Positions 6,254-6,338 of a stretch of 6,338 nt of DNA are shown piece after piece. Position 1 is the stretch's first letter; every line of letters starts with the position of its first letter. The stretch is taken from the NCBI GenBank assembly GCA_030627335.1, contig DAOUSH010000024.1, positions 1-6,338 on the forward strand. The letters run 5' to 3'. The position numbers and the translations under genes are program-made. The notes beneath the pieces are model-generated. The model worked only from the letters and a program-made list of their open reading frames with translations, was not told the DNA's origin and did not search any database. The DNA comes from Dehalococcoidia bacterium (GTDB taxonomy: Bacteria; Chloroflexota; Dehalococcoidia; Dehalococcoidales; W693).

Positions 6254-6338
6254 TTATTTCCTCAGTTTCTTCTTTATCCTGTTACCCAGGCTTATAAAGT
6301 GAAAAAGCGGGTTTGTCCTTTTCCCACAAACCCTTCCC
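6254..6338 (-). CDS. Possible C-terminus of an upstream gene, cut by window edge
   Basis: On the - strand a frame is open from the window edge for 27 codons, with residues ending FISLGNRIKKKLRK, to a TAA at 6256-6254. That stop is 3 nt before the ATG of the formyltransferase-like gene, and the GAGGA site overlaps its last codons. Such spacing and a basic tail are typical of an operon neighbour. Against it, the same bases contain a terminator-like inverted repeat and a promoter-like pair, and a frame this short can be open by chance. I do not recognise a family. The two readings are mutually exclusive, and I slightly favour the non-coding one. Confidence 0.28.
   Translation of the reverse strand, partial: GRVCGKRTNPLFHFISLGNRIKKKLRK
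6259..6263 (-). promoter_or_regulatory. Ribosome binding site of the formyltransferase-like gene
   Basis: GAGGA on the - strand, 8 nt before the ATG at 6250. It supports this start. A second AGGA directly abuts the ATG and is too close to serve. Confidence 0.6.
6291..6319 (-). promoter_or_regulatory. Possible sigma-70-type promoter for the - strand cassette
   Basis: On the - strand, AGGACA (6319-6314; 4 of 6 to TTGACA) and TATAAG (6296-6291; 5 of 6 to TATAAT) are separated by exactly 17 nt. Transcription would start about 35 nt before the formyltransferase-like ATG. The -35 match lies within the adjacent inverted repeat. This holds only if the right edge is intergenic; it competes with the partial-gene reading of the same bases. 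Confidence 0.28.
6302..6333 (-). terminator. Probable intrinsic terminator of a gene beyond the right edge
   Basis: Read on the - strand: GGGTTTGT, a 9-nt loop, then its perfect complement ACAAACCC, and two bases later TTTTT (6306-6302). An 8-bp stem plus a T-run has the form of a Rho-independent terminator for a - strand gene ending just outside the window. Only half of the stem pairs are GC, so strength would be moderate. On the + strand there is no T-run after the stem. Confidence 0.45.

Overview
The window looks like a stretch of bacterial chromosome with tightly packed genes, moderate GC content and frequent ATA and AGG codons. A bacterial-type AspRS with the GAD insertion, a trigger factor and a bacterial ClpP rule out an archaeon. 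The gene order aspS-tig-clpP, and a ClpP with HQA in place of the usual HQP, fit what I recall of Dehalococcoidia and other Chloroflexota. That placement is a moderate-confidence inference from memory, not a search result.

Left half, + strand (1-3441): an essential-function operon. The C-terminal ~80% of aspartyl-tRNA synthetase (aspS, cut by the window edge) is followed 25 nt later by trigger factor (tig). tig overlaps the ATP-dependent protease subunit clpP by 4 nt (ATGA). Together they cover tRNA charging, co-translational folding and protein turnover. No clpX follows; the next gene points the other way.

Right half, - strand (6250 down to 3460): a compact three-gene cassette. It reads, in transcription order, a PurN-like formyltransferase-fold protein, a HAD-superfamily protein resembling the methanogen EhaR/COG4030 type, and a PfkB-family sugar or nucleoside kinase. 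The first two genes overlap by 20 nt and the last two are 12 nt apart, so they are very likely co-transcribed. A formyltransferase, a possible phosphatase and a kinase side by side suggest small-molecule metabolism, but the substrate cannot be read from the sequence. This cassette is the least described part of the window.

Junctions: the two operons converge with only 18 bp between stop codons. That gap is filled by a GTAGCC tandem repeat and holds no convincing terminator. At the right edge a perfect 8-bp inverted repeat with a T-run (read on the - strand) looks like a terminator for a gene outside the window, followed by a possible promoter for the cassette. The alternative is that this edge holds the C-terminus of another gene in the same operon. 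No RNA genes, CRISPR arrays, insertion sequences or prophage parts were seen.
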